Below are positions 62,489 to 64,000 of a stretch of DNA of 64,000 nt, piece by piece. Each line of letters begins with the position of its first letter. Position 1 is the stretch's first letter. The DNA is from Fibrobacterota bacterium (lineage in GTDB: Bacteria > Fibrobacterota > Chitinivibrionia > Chitinivibrionales > Chitinispirillaceae), in the NCBI GenBank assembly GCA_023459055.1, contig JAEWVR010000031.1:310001-374000 (forward strand), read 5' to 3'. The notes beneath the pieces were generated by a model. The model was given only the letters and a program-made list of their open reading frames with translations. It was not told the origin of the DNA and ran no database searches. The translations under genes and the position numbers were made by a program.

Positions 62489-62940
62489 ATCCCCCGGCGA
62501 CTTCTCACTTGAGCTATCTGACGTTTAGATTCTTCTTTAGCGATCTTCTGTCGTTTATCGTATTTTTTTAAGCCTCTGCAAAGTCCGATTTCTACTTTAA
62601 CCCATTGTTTTTTAAAGTATATAGAAAGCGGTATTAATGTTAGTTGCTTTCTATCGACCTCATTATTAAAACGCATGATCTGTTTTTTCTGAAGAAGCAG
62701 TTTGCGTTTTCTGCCGGGTTCAGGTGTATAGAGGCCGCTCCGCTCGTAACTGCTTATATGCAAGTTATGAAGAAACATCTCGCCATGAATACATTGTGCG
62801 TAGCTGTCCGATAAATTAACCTTACCAGCACGTACCGATTTTACCTCAGACCCGGCAAGTGCAATACCCGCTTCAATCTTTTCAATAATCTCGTAATCGT
62901 GATATGCTTTTCTATTTTGTGCAATTGTGCTCATATTCAT
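62485..62940 (-). CDS. smpB: SsrA-binding protein SmpB
   Basis: 151 residues. NRKAYHDYEIIEKIEAGIALAGSEVKSVRAGKVNLSDSYAQ and YTPEPGRKRKLLLQKKQI, with a basic C-terminal tail (KKYDKRQKIAKEESKRQIAQVRSRRG). SmpB carries tmRNA to stalled ribosomes. No ssrA gene found in the window. It starts the minus-strand run and overlaps the amidase gene by 4 nt. No ribosome site visible at the start, and a Met two codons later is equally possible. Confidence 0.95.
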   Translation of the reverse strand: MNMSTIAQNRKAYHDYEIIEKIEAGIALAGSEVKSVRAGKVNLSDSYAQCIHGEMFLHNLHISSYERSGLYTPEPGRKRKLLLQKKQIMRFNNEVDRKQLTLIPLSIYFKKQWVKVEIGLCRGLKKYDKRQKIAKEESKRQIAQVRSRRGI

Positions 62941-63115
62941 GGGAAAATAGTTCCAGACTTAGTCTATAAGCAATTATATTTAACCTTTAAAAGGATGACT
63001 TGAAGAGTTTTATTGCCGGATGGATCGTCCCGTTACTTTTCAATTCATTGTACATGTAGTATTATGTAGTGTTATAATGCTTGTGTATACTCAAAACACT
63101 TCAAAGGATACGTAA

Positions 63116-63460
63116 ATGGATCAGTGTATTTTTTGCAAAATTATTAAGAAAGAGATTCCATCGCAGGTCGTCTATGAAAATGATTCTGTGCTCATTTTCA
63201 AGGATATAACCCCAAAAGCTCCGACACATCTTCTGGCAATTCCCAAAAAGCACTATGCAGGAATACACCTTGTCCCGCCGGACGATTTAATAATATTTCA
63301 GCAGTTATTTACTGCGATCGGTGAGACGGTAAAAATGATCGGTCTTGACCTTGCCGGTTACCGGCAGGTAATCAATTTTGGAGAAAATACAGGTCAAACC
63401 GTACATCACATTCACGTACATATCCTTAGCGGACGTGACTTTACCTGGCCACCAGGTTGA
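63116..63460 (+). CDS. HIT-family hydrolase (HINT-like)
   Basis: 114 residues. CIFCKIIKKEIPSQVVYE (zinc Cys pair) at the start, FKDITPKAPTHLLAIPKKH, and the His triad HHIHVHILSG at the end. It removes nucleotides such as AMP from phosphoramidates. AAAGGA ribosome site. Convergent with serA; a 14-bp stem separates them. Confidence 0.94.
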   Translation: MDQCIFCKIIKKEIPSQVVYENDSVLIFKDITPKAPTHLLAIPKKHYAGIHLVPPDDLIIFQQLFTAIGETVKMIGLDLAGYRQVINFGENTGQTVHHIHVHILSGRDFTWPPG

Positions 63461-63474
63461 AACAGATGCATTGA

Positions 63475-63513
63475 GTACAGGTGACAACACTTTACGATCG
63501 TTGTCGCCTGTAC
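63475..63513. terminator. shared hairpin between convergent HIT and serA genes
   Basis: GTACAGGTGACAAC (63475-63488) pairs with GTTGTCGCCTGTAC (63500-63513) with one G-U and an 11-nt loop. It can serve both strands, although neither side has a strong T-run. Confidence 0.6.
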
Positions 63514-63527
63514 TGCAATATTCAGAA

Positions 63528-64000
63528 TTACCGCTCGATTTTTCTAACCATGATGACACCATTAATAGTTTTGAGCTTATCAATTACTGAATCCGGCAGT
63601 TCTCCATCAATATCAATAATATTGTAAGCAAACTCACCCTTATGGCGATTGATCATGTCTGCAATATTGATCTTTTCTGCTGCAAGCACCGTTGTAATCT
63701 GACCAACCATATTTGGAACGTTGCGGTTTGCAATGACTATTCTTTTTGATGCTCCGAATGTGTCAAGTTCACAATCAGGGAAATTTACAGAATTCTTGAT
63801 ATTGCCATGCTCTAAAAAATCTCTGAGCTGGTTGACAGCCATAATCGCGCAGTTATCCTCAGCTTCGGGCGTTGATGCGCCCAGATGCGGAAGTGGTATG
63901 ACATTTTCAATAGTCAATAGTTCCTCATCAGGAAAGTCTGTTACATAATAAGAAACAATCCCTTCCTTGATTGCTTCAAGAAGATCTGCATTATTGACAA
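63528..64000 (-). CDS. serA: D-3-phosphoglycerate dehydrogenase, C-terminal part (5' end outside window)
   Basis: The frame is open to the right edge, so this is the C-terminal ~157 residues of a longer gene; no internal start is needed. VNNADLLEAIKEGIV and NVIPLPHLGASTPEAEDN form the end of the catalytic domain with the conserved catalytic His (PLPHLGAST), followed by a regulatory ACT domain (IANRNVPNMVGQITTVLAAEKINIADMINRHKGEFAYNIIDID) like that which binds serine. It makes 3-phosphohydroxypyruvate in serine synthesis. Short type with one ACT domain. Confidence 0.92.
   Translation of the reverse strand, partial: VNNADLLEAIKEGIVSYYVTDFPDEELLTIENVIPLPHLGASTPEAEDNCAIMAVNQLRDFLEHGNIKNSVNFPDCELDTFGASKRIVIANRNVPNMVGQITTVLAAEKINIADMINRHKGEFAYNIIDIDGELPDSVIDKLKTINGVIMVRKIER

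Noticed and set aside
1..64000. CRISPR arrays, prophages or intact insertion sequences
   Set aside because: No direct-repeat/spacer pattern, integrase, transposase or phage structural gene was found anywhere in the window.

Overview
The window looks like a chromosomal segment of a motile, anaerobic, diderm bacterium, probably from the Fibrobacterota (Chitinispirillia/Chitinivibrionia side). This placement is inference. It rests on a TIGR02147-type regulator (a family concentrated in Fibrobacter relatives) paired with a DUF2341/LamG surface lipoprotein, a short primary-like sigma factor, several lipoprotein signal peptides, a large pyruvate:ferredoxin oxidoreductase (NifJ), and AT-rich spacers. 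I see no prophage, intact insertion sequence, CRISPR array or rRNA. One tRNA (His) is present.

Layout. 1-7.4 kb: 3' end of a PEP-synthase-like gene whose mobile domain lacks the phospho-histidine, a huge TPR protein coupled to a HAD phosphatase, a CheY/HD-GYP pair, and a decayed alpha/beta-hydrolase remnant. 7.5-13.6 kb: a flagellar block (flgJ-like, flgN-like, flgK, flgL, flagellin, fliW, csrA). Sigma-54-type promoters precede flgJ and flagellin, and the flagellin leader carries hairpins that look like CsrA sites. 14-26.4 kb: pdxA, a DUF4403 lipoprotein, an FKBP isomerase, an FkbH-like gene, the TIGR02147/lipoprotein pair, a GPH symporter, an acyltransferase and a SemiSWEET. 26.6-30.8 kb: pilB, pilT and pilC for type IV pili. 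31-35 kb: flgM under a near-consensus sigma-28 promoter, a sigma factor, an AraC regulator and aspartate kinase. 35.6-46 kb: a double-HTH mini-protein, an outer-membrane protein, PIN-PhoH, nifJ, DUF2062, a CorC-type protein and small exported or unknown proteins. 46.1-51 kb: the probable replication origin with DnaA boxes, dnaA, and a STAS plus PAS-GGDEF-HD-GYP pair. 51.3-55.8 kb: a GH57 glycosidase, an AEC transporter, tRNA-His and small unknowns. 55.1-62.9 kb: a dense minus-strand run smpB - amidase - murI - yebC - ruvC - ruvA - pentapeptide protein - ruvB - DUF2905 - acylphosphatase - membrane protein, with many 4-nt overlaps. The window ends with a HIT protein and the 3' end of serA.

How the genes work together. 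Motility is the dominant theme. Sigma-54 appears to drive hook-junction and flagellin genes, FlgM would hold back sigma-28, and FliW/CsrA would gate flagellin translation through leader hairpins. Type IV pilus motors and three c-di-GMP or two-component signalling proteins fit the same surface-behaviour programme. The most unusual gene placement is the pentapeptide-repeat (possible DNA-mimic) protein lying between ruvA and ruvB with 4-nt overlaps on both sides.
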